DNA from: Adiantum capillus-veneris
Lineage: Eukaryota > Streptophyta > Polypodiopsida > Polypodiales > Pteridaceae
Length of the DNA: 64,000 nt
Direction of reading: 5' to 3'
Assembly: GCA_014529385.2 (NCBI GenBank)
Contig: CM043963.1
Coordinates: forward strand, 97,540,412-97,604,411
A program made the translations under genes and the position numbers. Every line of letters starts with the position of its first letter. Within the stretch, counting starts at the first letter, position 1. The notes beneath the pieces were generated by a model. The model was not told where the DNA came from. It ran no database searches and saw only the letters and a program-made list of their open reading frames with translations. Of this stretch, positions 54,783 to 64,000 are shown in pieces.

Positions 54783-57359
54783 TCACGTGGTGTGAGTGGA
54801 GTTCATAAGTGACTCTCGATGCTCAAAAATGGCTGAAATGAGCGTCGCAATAGAGAGTCCACATCGTGGTTGGGAGAGGAAGGTATGTAGGGAGAGCTCA
54901 TGGCTGAATATATGGGGAAAAGAGGACCTAATGTGGTCAAAAGCTGAGCACTCAAGTAGTGTGTGGTACTCACTCTCTTGCACTTGATGAGGGCATAAGG
55001 TGCAAAGTCGATGACACTCCTCGCCAGTGCCCCAACGTCCTGTCTCGCAGCGTAGAGAATGGGAGCTAAGACGAATGGAGGCAATGGTGCGGATCGCACT
55101 CAACGGGATGGGCTCAAGGATGTAGGAATGGGTTCGGTTACCTCGTTCCGAGAAGAAGAGAGATTTGTAGTTTGGGGCAACGTGTGTGGTGTAATGGCTG
55201 AAGCGAGAACCTCCGGATTTCTCCCAAGCCATGATACATTGGCGTTGTAAGAAGGCCTCATTAACTTGGGAGTCGATCGACGCATCCTTGACCAAGTGAC
55301 ATGCATCCCATCTTCCAAACCATTTCTTGATATCAAGCATCCACCCCGAACTTAGTATTTTGCTCTTGCATGTCTTTTGAACCTTTTGACTTGCTTCATA
55401 TGCGATTCTAGGAAGTCGATGCAAAGGGCTACGTTGTGTCTTACGCATGTACTCCACAACCCTTTCCATACCCAAGACCTCAATGGGAAGCGATCCGGAC
55501 TCAAGAAGTAAGAGCATGTAGGGTGTTTGTGTCTTGACTTGGAGAAAGTTGGTGAGAAAACGCTTTTGGACATTCTCAAACTCTTTCCAAGTAGACTTCC
55601 CGATGCTTCCACCCCACACCTCCACTCTATAAAGAAGCACCGGTGTCACCAATGTGTCAAAGAGGTACTTTTTGAGAGCCCAACACTTGATCTCTCCTGC
55701 ATTGCACATGTTCTCAAATGCATAATAAGCCCTCTTTCCGGCTTCCAAGCGACGCATTGCACAATCCTTCCATTTATGATTGGATGGAACCTCAAGGCCA
55801 AGGTACTTGAAGTGATCTACCACTTCAAGTTTCTCATTGTTGTATACAATGCATGGATTTTCGTCATTGAGGGTCTTTACAAGCATAACCTTGGTTTTGG
55901 ATCCATTCACGATCAGCCCGCTATGTAGGCAAAAGCGTTCCAAGACACTCATAAGCTTTTGTGCATCTTCTAAGGTATGTGCCAAAAGCACTACATCATC
56001 GGCATAAAGCAAAAGCATGATCACCGCATTTCCAATCTTAACCTCTTCTATGCCTTCTTGCTGCATAAAATCAAGAACCATGTATTCCAATTCATCAATG
56101 AGTAGCCCAAAGAGGGTTGGGGAAAGTGGGCATCCTTGTTTGACACCAATAGTGCTTGCAAAAAATTCTGAAATTCCATCTCCCATACGTAATCGACATA
56201 TCACTTTTTGGTAGATGCGAAAGACTGCATGCATAAATTCTCTCGGCACTTGAAGGCTTTGCATACGTCTCCAAAGATTTCCTCGCGGTACCATGTCAAA
56301 AGCTTTCTTGAAATCCACAAAGCAACAATACAACTTTTTTCCTTTCAATCGAGACGCTTCCATAAGAACTCGAAGAGTGACAAGGTGATCAATAGTGCTA
56401 TGATGCTTTCGAAAACCTGCTTGGCCAAGCGCACGTTTGCCATTCTTTTCAGCCCATTCACTTATCTTCATCTCCATGATACATCCAAATAACTTTGCCA
56501 TCAAAGAACCAACCATTATAGTGCGATAGTTGTTCACATTGTTTACATCTCCTCCTTTGTGCAAAGGTTTGATCCAATTTGCACTCCAATCATGAAGCAT
56601 GCCATACTGAAGTGCAAGGTTAAACATATCGCATATCCAATATCGTGTTTTCTTGCTTGTCCATTTAATCATTACAGCCTTGACACCTTGAAGGTCACCT
56701 GCCTTACGAGTAGCAAGTTTCTCAAGCGCGCGGCATACATCTTCAATGGTAAAGAAGGGAGACATAAATGGAAGGGAGCTACAACCCTCCATCTTATCAA
56801 CATTGGGTTGCTCATAGAGGTTCTTACAATGCATATACATATCCTCAAGAGTCAAGTCACCAAAGCTCTCAACGCGCTTGCCTTTTAGATTTTGCCAAAA
56901 CTTGCCACATGCATGTGCTTTCTCTTGTGCTAAAAGAAGTTGTTTTTCGACTTCCCACCTTCTCCTCTTCTTTTGAACAAGTGCTTTGTATGTGTGTGAA
57001 CATTCCAAGTAAACTTCCTTGTTTTTGATTGCATCCAATCTTAGCAAGTGTTTTCGGGCTTGACTACATTCCATGTCAAACCATTTCTTCTTGGTGCTAC
57101 CCTTCTTAGACCTTTTGCAAGACATGTGTTTCACCGAAAAGCATTCCTTCGCACAAGAGAAAATTACTTCTTTGAAAACTTTCCACTTGCATTCTAATGT
57201 TGGGCTCCCTTGATGCTCTATCATGCTTAACATTTGGTCCACCATATCAGCATATATAAGTGCTCGTTTGAAGTCTAGACGTAGGTACAAATGATTCACA
57301 TCATGATTGGAGGCTACATGCTCGGGCCGTTTACCACACTTGAGATCAATACATAACAT
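54783..57359 (-). CDS. LINE ORF2-like reverse transcriptase, endonuclease missing
   Basis: 858 open codons without a stop. Residues 1-200 form the linker between endonuclease and RT. The RT follows: NYRTIMVGSLMAKLF, GQAGFRKHHSTIDHLVTLRV, CCFVDFKKAFDMVPR (near 345), GVKQGCPLSPTLFGLLID, LLLYADDVVLLA (catalytic YADD near 452) and FKYLGLEV. The C-terminal region (530-858) ends with a Cys-His motif CTLCPHQVQESEYHTLLEC (near 785), as in plant and algal LINEs. It would reverse-transcribe LINE RNA at a nicked target, but without the N-terminal endonuclease it cannot start a new insertion. The start is not a true initiation site; the frame simply opens there. The intact frame suggests a fairly young insertion. 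Clade not determined. Confidence 0.85.
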   Translation of the reverse strand: MLCIDLKCGKRPEHVASNHDVNHLYLRLDFKRALIYADMVDQMLSMIEHQGSPTLECKWKVFKEVIFSCAKECFSVKHMSCKRSKKGSTKKKWFDMECSQARKHLLRLDAIKNKEVYLECSHTYKALVQKKRRRWEVEKQLLLAQEKAHACGKFWQNLKGKRVESFGDLTLEDMYMHCKNLYEQPNVDKMEGCSSLPFMSPFFTIEDVCRALEKLATRKAGDLQGVKAVMIKWTSKKTRYWICDMFNLALQYGMLHDWSANWIKPLHKGGDVNNVNNYRTIMVGSLMAKLFGCIMEMKISEWAEKNGKRALGQAGFRKHHSTIDHLVTLRVLMEASRLKGKKLYCCFVDFKKAFDMVPRGNLWRRMQSLQVPREFMHAVFRIYQKVICRLRMGDGISEFFASTIGVKQGCPLSPTLFGLLIDELEYMVLDFMQQEGIEEVKIGNAVIMLLLYADDVVLLAHTLEDAQKLMSVLERFCLHSGLIVNGSKTKVMLVKTLNDENPCIVYNNEKLEVVDHFKYLGLEVPSNHKWKDCAMRRLEAGKRAYYAFENMCNAGEIKCWALKKYLFDTLVTPVLLYRVEVWGGSIGKSTWKEFENVQKRFLTNFLQVKTQTPYMLLLLESGSLPIEVLGMERVVEYMRKTQRSPLHRLPRIAYEASQKVQKTCKSKILSSGWMLDIKKWFGRWDACHLVKDASIDSQVNEAFLQRQCIMAWEKSGGSRFSHYTTHVAPNYKSLFFSERGNRTHSYILEPIPLSAIRTIASIRLSSHSLRCETGRWGTGEECHRLCTLCPHQVQESEYHTLLECSAFDHIRSSFPHIFSHELSLHTFLSQPRCGLSIATLISAIFEHRESLMNSTHTT
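57214..57345. repeat. 132-bp duplicated LINE segment, copy 1
   Basis: TGCTCTATCATG...CCACACTTGAGA, repeated at 57,371-57,502 with two mismatches; 25 bp separate the copies. Confidence 0.92.
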
Positions 57360-57370
57360 CCTATGATAAG

Positions 57371-57494
57371 TGCTCTATCATGTTTAACGTTTGGTCCACC
57401 ATATCAGCATATATAAGTGCTCGTTTGAAGTCTAGACGTAGGTACAAATGATTCACATCATGATTGGAGGCTACATGCTCGGGCCGTTTACCAC

Positions 57495-57502
<8 letters not shown>
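57371..57502. repeat. 132-bp duplicated LINE segment, copy 2
   Basis: Second copy of 57,214-57,345; it ends within a (GA)n tract (57,499-57,528). Confidence 0.92.
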
Positions 57503-57533
<31 letters not shown>

Positions 57534-57789
57534 ATGTCATAGAAAGCAAAACGTTGAGGAGGCATCCAATACCCTTGCTAGCTAAGTAAGGCCACATTGC
57601 CTTCACTACATCCACATATTGCATGTTGTGTACACTTGGCCTTCAAGGCTCAAGCCTTGGCTGAGAGCTGGCATAATTTTCAAGTGAGCATAATGAAATG
57701 GGCCTTATCCTTGGCTATCCATGGAACGCTTGCTCAATGTGATGACATGTCTATACATATGGTTCCTTGGTCTTTGCAAGGGGGGGGGG

Positions 57790-57830
<41 letters not shown>

Positions 57831-58073
57831 TTACAAATGACCTATGAACCACTTACATCACCTACAATAATTTTTAATTCGATTAGAGATATACCAATGC
57901 CACTACATAATCCAAAATCTGTCTGTAGGAAAGGAGTCCTCTGTTGCAATGAACACTCAAGTCAAACTACTAAAGGGCTCCACCAAACCAACGAAGCTAC
58001 AACTACAAGGAAAGTGAATAGTGATGAGGTCTCTTGAAACTACTCCATCTACGCCAAGTCCTCCCCCCCCCCC

Positions 58074-58145
<72 letters not shown>

Positions 58146-58347
58146 TCCCCCATATCTACAACAATCATTCTTAACCATTCAATAGTGTATTCAATATATA
58201 TTGATGCCTAAGTTGTTATAAGGGTCAACTCTTTGAAATATAATATAGGGCACAATATAGTGAAAACACAGGCTAATAACAACCCAAAAGATGAACACAC
58301 CAAAGAAAAATGTTTGTTTCTAATCCTAGTGATTTTATGGCCTTGAG

Positions 58348-58386
<39 letters not shown>

Positions 58387-58588
58387 CACAGTTTATGGTT
58401 GTGGGTGCCCAAGGGAAATGCGAGCTCCATGCGGTCTACAATTAGTTGTACTTAGAAAAGAATAGATAGATCCTAGTGAATTTTTTTCCAGGTTTATTGA
58501 TAGCGCTCTGTTCCCCGCTCTCTCTCAACAGTTGGCAAGCCTCAGCAAGCCCATGTGGTTTCCAAATTCCATCTGCTTGGCCTAGTTT

Positions 58589-58655
<67 letters not shown>

Positions 58656-59120
58656 TCACATGCACACAGGCTCTGTAGCCACGACGGCACCTCGTGCCAA
58701 TAGAAAAGAACAGACTAAACAAACTTTTAGCACTTCAATAACAATTGGACTGAAAGAGAGAGAGCACACGCGACACGGAGTGGTGGAATTCCACCGCAAA
58801 GAGTATTGGCCCCAAGACCGTGGCGCCCATTTCGGTATTTCTTTATATTGATCAAGCAAGGTACACTCTGTGGCTCTTGCTATGCATCTACCCACGGTAG
58901 AATGCCAGAGTGAGAGCCCACAGTTTATATTTAAAGGCCCTTGGCCATTCAAAAGCAATTACATGAAAAGCTTCAAAATCTAAAAAGCAAATGTTGTCCA
59001 AAAGCTGCCAAGCCGCAAAACGCAAAACTATCAATGCAAATCGCGAAAATCTACGTCGTCTACACGTCAGCACAAATTCTGAAGATCCATACTGCTTTGC
59101 CATATCAGTAACTCGTTACG

Positions 59121-59183
<63 letters not shown>

Positions 59184-59438
59184 CTTTACCCATATGTCAT
59201 AGAGGCTGGGGCAACAACCAACGCACGGCCTTCAGAGGCGACGTAACCCCTAGCACTTGTTAGCCTCGAAACAAAAACGGGAGGCCTGTAAGTCTTGGAA
59301 GGAAACCGAGGAGGTAGTCTTGGAAGGACAATACCACAATAAAACAATGTGAGGCTTGGAGTGGCCAGAGGCAAGAACTAGTACCATGTGTCAACTAGAA
59401 TCCTAGCCCTTTCATGTAACAATGCAAGAGCCGACTAC

Positions 59439-59492
<54 letters not shown>

Positions 59493-59748
59493 CATGCTCA
59501 ATTGGGCCAACATACACAACACACCACACATTTAGCGCACCAACTTAAGGTGGGTATTTATACTTCGATACTACTCTTTTATGAAGAAAGAAATTTAGGG
59601 AGGCCATGTGGCCTAAAAAGTGGCTTGTGGCATCTTGCACCAATGTGTTGGTGGCTGATGGGAGCGCAGCCTAGGGGAGTGAGGAAGCTGAAGAGACTTC
59701 CCAGGCCCTGAATAGTCAAAAGAAAGAAATCCTCACGCGAGGGCTACC

Positions 59749-59799
<51 letters not shown>

Positions 59800-59800
59800 A
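57503..59800. other. Microsatellite-rich intergenic stretch
   Basis: No gene. Tracts: G12-(GA)n 57,780-57,828; C~22-(TC)n 58,063-58,141; (TC)n 58,351-58,384; (TC)n(AC)n 58,591-58,652; (TG)n 59,121-59,179; (CT)n 59,441-59,489; (GA)n 59,753-59,797. Between them lies a possible LTR (58,690-59,120). Confidence 0.85.
58690..59120 (-). mobile_element. Possible copia-like LTR fragment
   Basis: On the minus strand CTGGCATTCTACCGTGGGTA with GCATAGCAAGAGCCACAGAG, a TATAAAG word and GTGGAATTCCACCACTCCGT resemble the R-U5 part of plant copia LTRs. No borders, PBS or coding part seen; weak call. Confidence 0.28.
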
Positions 59801-59810
59801 GCAGAAGAAG

Positions 59811-60427
59811 AGAATTTTAACATTGTAGGGAACTATCCCAAGAGACCTTAAAGATCTAACCAACGAGGAGAGTTGAACTCAAGACCTGTTATTCAAGAGG
59901 GAAATGGCATAATCAATCTACCACACTTGGGTGATAGAAAGGTTATACCATTTCCTCTTTTTATCAAAGCACACACACACACACACACACATGAGAAGAG
60001 AATTTTAATGTCGTAGGAAACTATCCCAAGAGACCTTAAAGATCTAGCCGAGGAGGAGAAAAGAGCAAGAGCATCCATGTCCATCTTGCTTATATATAAA
60101 GAAGCAAAGAAAAATAAAACCAAGTCCTACAAAAGCACTTAGTGAGCAAGGCACCTTCTTCTACGCGAACCAATAAGAATAATGCTTCTAACGTACAAGT
60201 CGAAAACCATTTTGGGCTATTCAAGTCGTCCGAGATATCTCAATTGGTGGAGCAGTGGACTGAAAATCCTCCTGTCACCAGTTCAAATGTCGTACTTGGC
60301 AACTAAAAAGAAGAAGAGAATTTTTAACATCGTGGGAAACTATCCCAAGAGACCTCAAAGATCTATCCGATGAGAGTTGAACTCAAGACTTGTTAGTCAA
60401 GAGGGAAATGGCATGACAAATCTACCA
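59811..60427 (-). repeat. Three copies of a putative tRNA-derived SINE
   Basis: Copies at about 59,811-59,930, 59,998-60,057 (truncated) and 60,317-60,427. All share, on the minus strand, AGATCTTTAAGGTCTCTTGG and GATAGTTTCC/CCCTAC ending AAAATTCTCTTC. Copies 1 and 3 also have a head with GTGGTAGATTGATTATGCC (A-box-like) and TCTTGAGTTCAACTCTC (B-box-like), as in tRNA-derived SINEs. The parent tRNA was not identified. Confidence 0.5.
60228..60301 (+). pseudogene. trnF-GAA: tRNA-Phe(GAA)-like sequence of plastid type (trnF relic)
   Basis: The 74 bp can be folded as a cloverleaf: acceptor GTCCGAG, D arm with TCTCAATTGGTGGAGCA, anticodon loop CTGAAAA (anticodon GAA), T arm with CCAGTTCAAATGTCG. 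It is closest to the plastid trnF, whose sequence has the same GGACTGAAAATCCTC and GTCACCAGTTCAAAT words. Mismatches in the acceptor and anticodon stems and in the T arm argue that it is no longer functional. It directly adjoins SINE-like copy 3. Either a nuclear plastid-DNA scrap or a tRNA-Phe-derived SINE head. Confidence 0.55.
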
Positions 60428-60429
60428 AA

Positions 60430-63400
60430 AATATACGTTGATAAACCTTTATCCCATGTGTGTCTCCTCAACTCCATAGAAAATAATTTTCTCTTAGCTC
60501 CTTCCAACCACTAAATCTATTCTAACTAGTCACTAATGCATATGCGCTCAATACAAACCTTTGGGAACCAAAGAAAGTACATCTCACCAAGGACCACACC
60601 CCTTTATGATATTTTTGCATGACTTCGTGTAAGTACAGGTCTACTTTTTCAAGAAAACACCTCATACGTTTTCTTACATCGAAAAATTCAAAGCTATGGT
60701 ATGCATCAAAACCATGTGCAATAAATCAAGGGCGAGAGTAAAAGTGAAAGGACTATGATAACAAGAAGTCGGAAAGCAATACACATGTGCCTCAACTTCA
60801 CAAAATGGAGTGTCAAAAGAGGAATAATAGAGTAATTTGTTGAGCACGCACCATGCTCATTGAAGAGAAAGTTCCAAACATCTACCGGGTTAACGCAGTC
60901 GACACTTAAGTTTATCTCATGAACGTAACTCCTACAAAAGCTCTCAACAAACAAAGATGAGCAATTACTACAAGTTTTTCTCTACATGATGCCCAAGCTT
61001 CTTGATTCTCTTCAAGAGCTATTTGGTCAAAAAAATAGGGTTTACATATACAGGATGTCATAAAATAGCATTTAAATTTCACATAAACATGCCGAGCATT
61101 TAGAACAGATAATCCAGCAAAAAGTATCAACCGAATGCTACAAAATATCATTAAATCAGACGCAAATAGATGACAAATTGATTGAGAAGATCCCCTCCAT
61201 AGAGTTACACCCCACTTATGCTGGTGTACAAATTTCAACCTAGAGATCACTATGTGGATAAACTACGAAAAGAGATGGATAAGAATCAAAAATGTCTTAG
61301 AAGACATAAATGAAATGCTTAGACTTGCTCAAAGCTCATGAATGTGTTAACAAAAAATGCCGCTGCGTTCAAGATTACTATTCCGAGAGGAATCTAAGGC
61401 ACACTGCGTCAAGAGCTTGAAAGTAGTATTTCTTATGAAGTTGAATACAGCGATAAAAAATTTGCCTTTAATGGCAAAATAAGTACCAACATCATGCGCA
61501 AAAATGCCCCGGTGTCCTCTACCTGAGTTTTGATTTTTGGCCGCAGCATTCCTTTTCCTTACAGATGTCCGCACCCTATCACAGCGATATTAGAAAGGCC
61601 TTACATAGGAGCTAGAATCCTAATCGAATCTCATAGAGGGCCTGCTACCTTAGGAAGGGGAGACTTGGATATGTGGCCCAAATTCTCTCATTATAATGGA
61701 GCTTTCACAATATTTGACAAGGAAGTAGAAATGGGTTACCAACTTCATGCAAGCAAACCACCCAAAAAGAGACTAGATCTGGTCATAATAATCTTTCGAG
61801 AAATTAAATGGCATCACTCATGTTTACAAAATCCCCTCCACATGCACGTATCCAAGAGAATACGATACATGCAGAAAAAGAGTGATTGGTGAAAGTAAAG
61901 TCCTAGTGTGACAGCCTTCTGGAAGCCCAGTGCCCACCATCAAAAGCGAAGGTGGTGGAGTGATCGCTGCCCCAATGTGATGCAGGCCTTAGTTTTCCTC
62001 TCTGCAAAGTTACGCCACATACTCAAGGGAGGAAGAAAGATGTGTGGAGCAGGAAAACCTTCTTTTCCGTGTTGCTCCCAACAAGCGGTAGCTAAGTTGC
62101 CTGAGTTGACACTGCCAGTCATAGCTCAAGCCCTATGGCTGACACTCGCATGCAACCTTTTTCTGTTGGTTAGGGCAATGAAAAGATGGCCGGGTAACTG
62201 AAAAGGGACCCATGTGACAGGGTAGTCGAGCCCCCGCTTACAGTTTTTCCCAGAAATCAGGCGCCCATCACCTCAGAATGGCCACCTTGTGCCAGGCCGA
62301 GTGTCACACCTGGGGCCTAGTGCTCATGACATTGAAAGTGCGGAAATGGACTCTTATAAGAGTCACCTATCCTTGGCTGATGAGACACTGAGCAAATAAA
62401 GACACTCAGAAATTACCCAATCGGTAAAGGCATCTTGGCCTGGGCATTGGATGGGATTCTCAGTAAGGTACCTCACCATAAACATTATAATCTGGCTGCA
62501 TTGTGCATAGCAAACCACGAAAACAATGTACTGCCATGAAGGCCACTATTACCGCTATCCTGTGTAAGAAAATGACCAAGAACATTACAAATATTAGGGT
62601 CCGACCAAGATGGTTGAGTGGATCCATGATCTGGCATTAGTGGCTAGCAGTGTGGATACCCCAGGTTGAGCTCAGGGGTATTCCGAAGGGAGAGTGGGCA
62701 AGGTGGGAACAAGGGCGATAAACTCAATAAGGGGAATAAATTGGAGTCATTTACTTTGAAGATTAGGCGAATCAGCCACGTGAAGGAGCATGCAAGAAAT
62801 AAGTAGAAAGTTCTGTCGCTCTCTCTCACACCAGGTGTTGTAAACTAAATCGGAGCGTCCTCTCCATGAATAGGATTGCCCTCCACATCCTGGATAGTAA
62901 TGGATAGTAAACCATATATGTCAGGAAATCAAATCGTCAGCTGCCATCCTAAGTAATATCTCATCAGGAGGCATCTTCCTGAAAGGAAGGCATGGCAAGT
63001 TGCAACGTCCAGGCCATAGAGCTAGGGTAGTAGCTGACACATCTTACAAGTTCCCTATGGCTCATTAATTGAAATGAAAACGTAACATTGGTGAACCAGA
63101 TGTAGGAAATAATGCGAAAGCATAGGATGTGCGTAAGTGCCTTTCTATAGGCATACAATGAGCTATTGATATTTGGTTAGAAATATCTAGAAGTTTCTAG
63201 GCTGTGAAAGCTAGTAGAAGGTGCTACAAGTTTCTCTATGGATGGAATATACTGTGAGGTTGGTATATTCTTTGGTATCTGAAATATTCGCTATCTAAGG
63301 GTATGTTCACGAGTGGCACATGCACAGTTCTGCCACCACCAGCGGCATTGATGTAGCTTGGGTTTTTGACTAATATGAAATTAGAAATAAACAGTGAAGT

Positions 63401-64000
63401 CCATAACTCCCAACCCCACGTATGCTTGAACAAGCAAACCAAGAACAAACCTAGGTGGTAGTCATAGGCATGCAGGCGGCCAATATATGACACCTAAAAA
63501 TCACCATAACTCTCACCTCTGTAATGAAACCTATGGCACTCACAGCAGTAGCAGCTCAAAACAAAATTGTCACGCAACTAAACTGCTAAGCTGCTTCTAG
63601 TCGGTTGTTAGGCCAAAGAAACCAAGCTAATCAAATGGCAGTCATGTATACCTAGATGAATCTAGGATAAGCCCAGAATAAACTCTAAAGGAAAGTGCAA
63701 ACTATAGACTCGTGGTAGTCATCCTAGTCAAAGGACATGAACCATCCAAAACCATCCCACTCGGAGTACATAAACGATCTTCAAGTCCCTCTCAACACAT
63801 CAGTTAAATAGCACGACCATTATTCAGAACTTCAAACACAAACCCTCTAAGGCTGTGAGAATGCAAATAAGTAAAGCAGTTCTCAAGACTCCATACTCCG
63901 TACTCCCGGATCAAAAGAGAATTTCTTGCAGGAAAAACAAAAATTGACCTCGCCTCACCAGTCAAGCATGCAGCACACTCCTCAAAACCAGGCATACCTT
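60430..64000. other. Unassigned sequence, no gene recognised
   Basis: Only short open frames. Two look slightly protein-like: plus 61,530-61,890 and minus 63,236-63,493 (SYINAAGGGRTVHVPLVNIP), but no family or splice structure could be supported. No strong repeats were seen; base composition is balanced, so the stretch may be intron or old intergenic DNA. Confidence 0.35.

Larger units (their letters stand above)
54690..57502 (-). mobile_element. LINE (non-LTR retrotransposon), 5'-truncated, microsatellite tail
   Basis: In element sense the coding frame (57,359-54,783) is followed by about 60 bp of untranslated sequence and a tail of (CTAT)n(CT)n (54,730-54,697) instead of poly-A. Upstream, the apurinic endonuclease region of a full LINE is missing, and the first 132 bp of what remains is present twice (57,214-57,345 and 57,371-57,502) before a (GA)n tract. 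This marks 5' truncation with a local duplication at the insertion point. Confidence 0.8.

Noticed and set aside
54796-57028. Plus-strand open frames opposite the LINE
   Set aside because: Antisense shadows of the 858-codon LINE frame, without motifs of their own.
61530-61892. Open frame of 120 codons, plus strand
   Set aside because: No recognised motif and no splice or start context; too short to support as a gene.
63236-63493. Minus-strand frame with SYINAAGGGRTVHVPLVNIP
   Set aside because: Looks protein-like but has no recognised family, exon partners or conserved start; kept only as a note.

Overview
This is a repeat-dominated nuclear window from a land plant with a large genome. The evidence is the set of plant-type LTR retrotransposons (one primed by a tRNA-Asp-type PBS, one with a Tat-like dual RNase H), a pentatricopeptide-repeat fragment, a plastid trnF-like relic, very many GA/CT and GT/AC microsatellites, and no compact gene. 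A Penelope-like reverse transcriptase and DUF7869-type proteins fit a fern, lycophyte, bryophyte or gymnosperm better than a typical angiosperm, but this is a guess. I see no convincing intact single-copy host gene.

Layout. 1-670: end of a copia-like LTR inserted into a Cys-rich, transposon-like pseudogene (671-3089, minus). 3.1-4.6 kb: AT-rich, nothing recognised. 4.6-8.9 kb: truncated Ty3/gypsy element (minus) with gag, a long leader carrying three identical perfect 24-bp palindromes, a PBS and an LTR. 8.9-13.6 kb: no gene apart from a PPR scrap. 13.65-19.16 kb: degenerate Penelope-like element (plus) flanked by about 1.15-kb direct repeats. 20.2-22.1 kb: decayed Ty1/copia pol (minus). 22.3-25.4 kb: decayed DUF7869-type gene (minus), copy B. 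25.5-28.7 kb: minisatellite and SSR-rich DNA.

The most striking object is 28,773-45,255. It is a 16.5-kb hAT-like DNA transposon with CTGRGTTGCAT termini and an 8-bp target duplication (GTTAAAAT), inserted in a minisatellite. It keeps only the BED zinc-finger start of a hAT transposase. The rest is a minus-strand protein-kinase-like gene and a second unknown ORF, so it looks like a gene-capturing element. Nested inside are a 9.27-kb gypsy element (31,093-40,357, TSD CTAG), which splits the second ORF, and a 1.34-kb TIR element (42,910-44,250, TTAA).

45.3-52.8 kb: the interrupted minisatellite resumes, then DUF7869-type copy C (minus), then an array built on the palindrome CTATGGCCCTAGGGCCATAG. 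53.0-60.4 kb: gypsy RT scrap, copia LTR pieces, a 5'-truncated LINE with an 858-codon open frame, SSRs, SINE-like repeats and a plastid trnF relic. 60.4-64 kb: nothing recognised.

Several genes carry isolated in-frame stops explicable as C-to-T changes (CAA to TAA, CAG to TAG). One is directly supported by comparing copies B and C. This suggests methylated, silenced DNA rather than active genes. All identifications are by reading motifs; no database search was possible.
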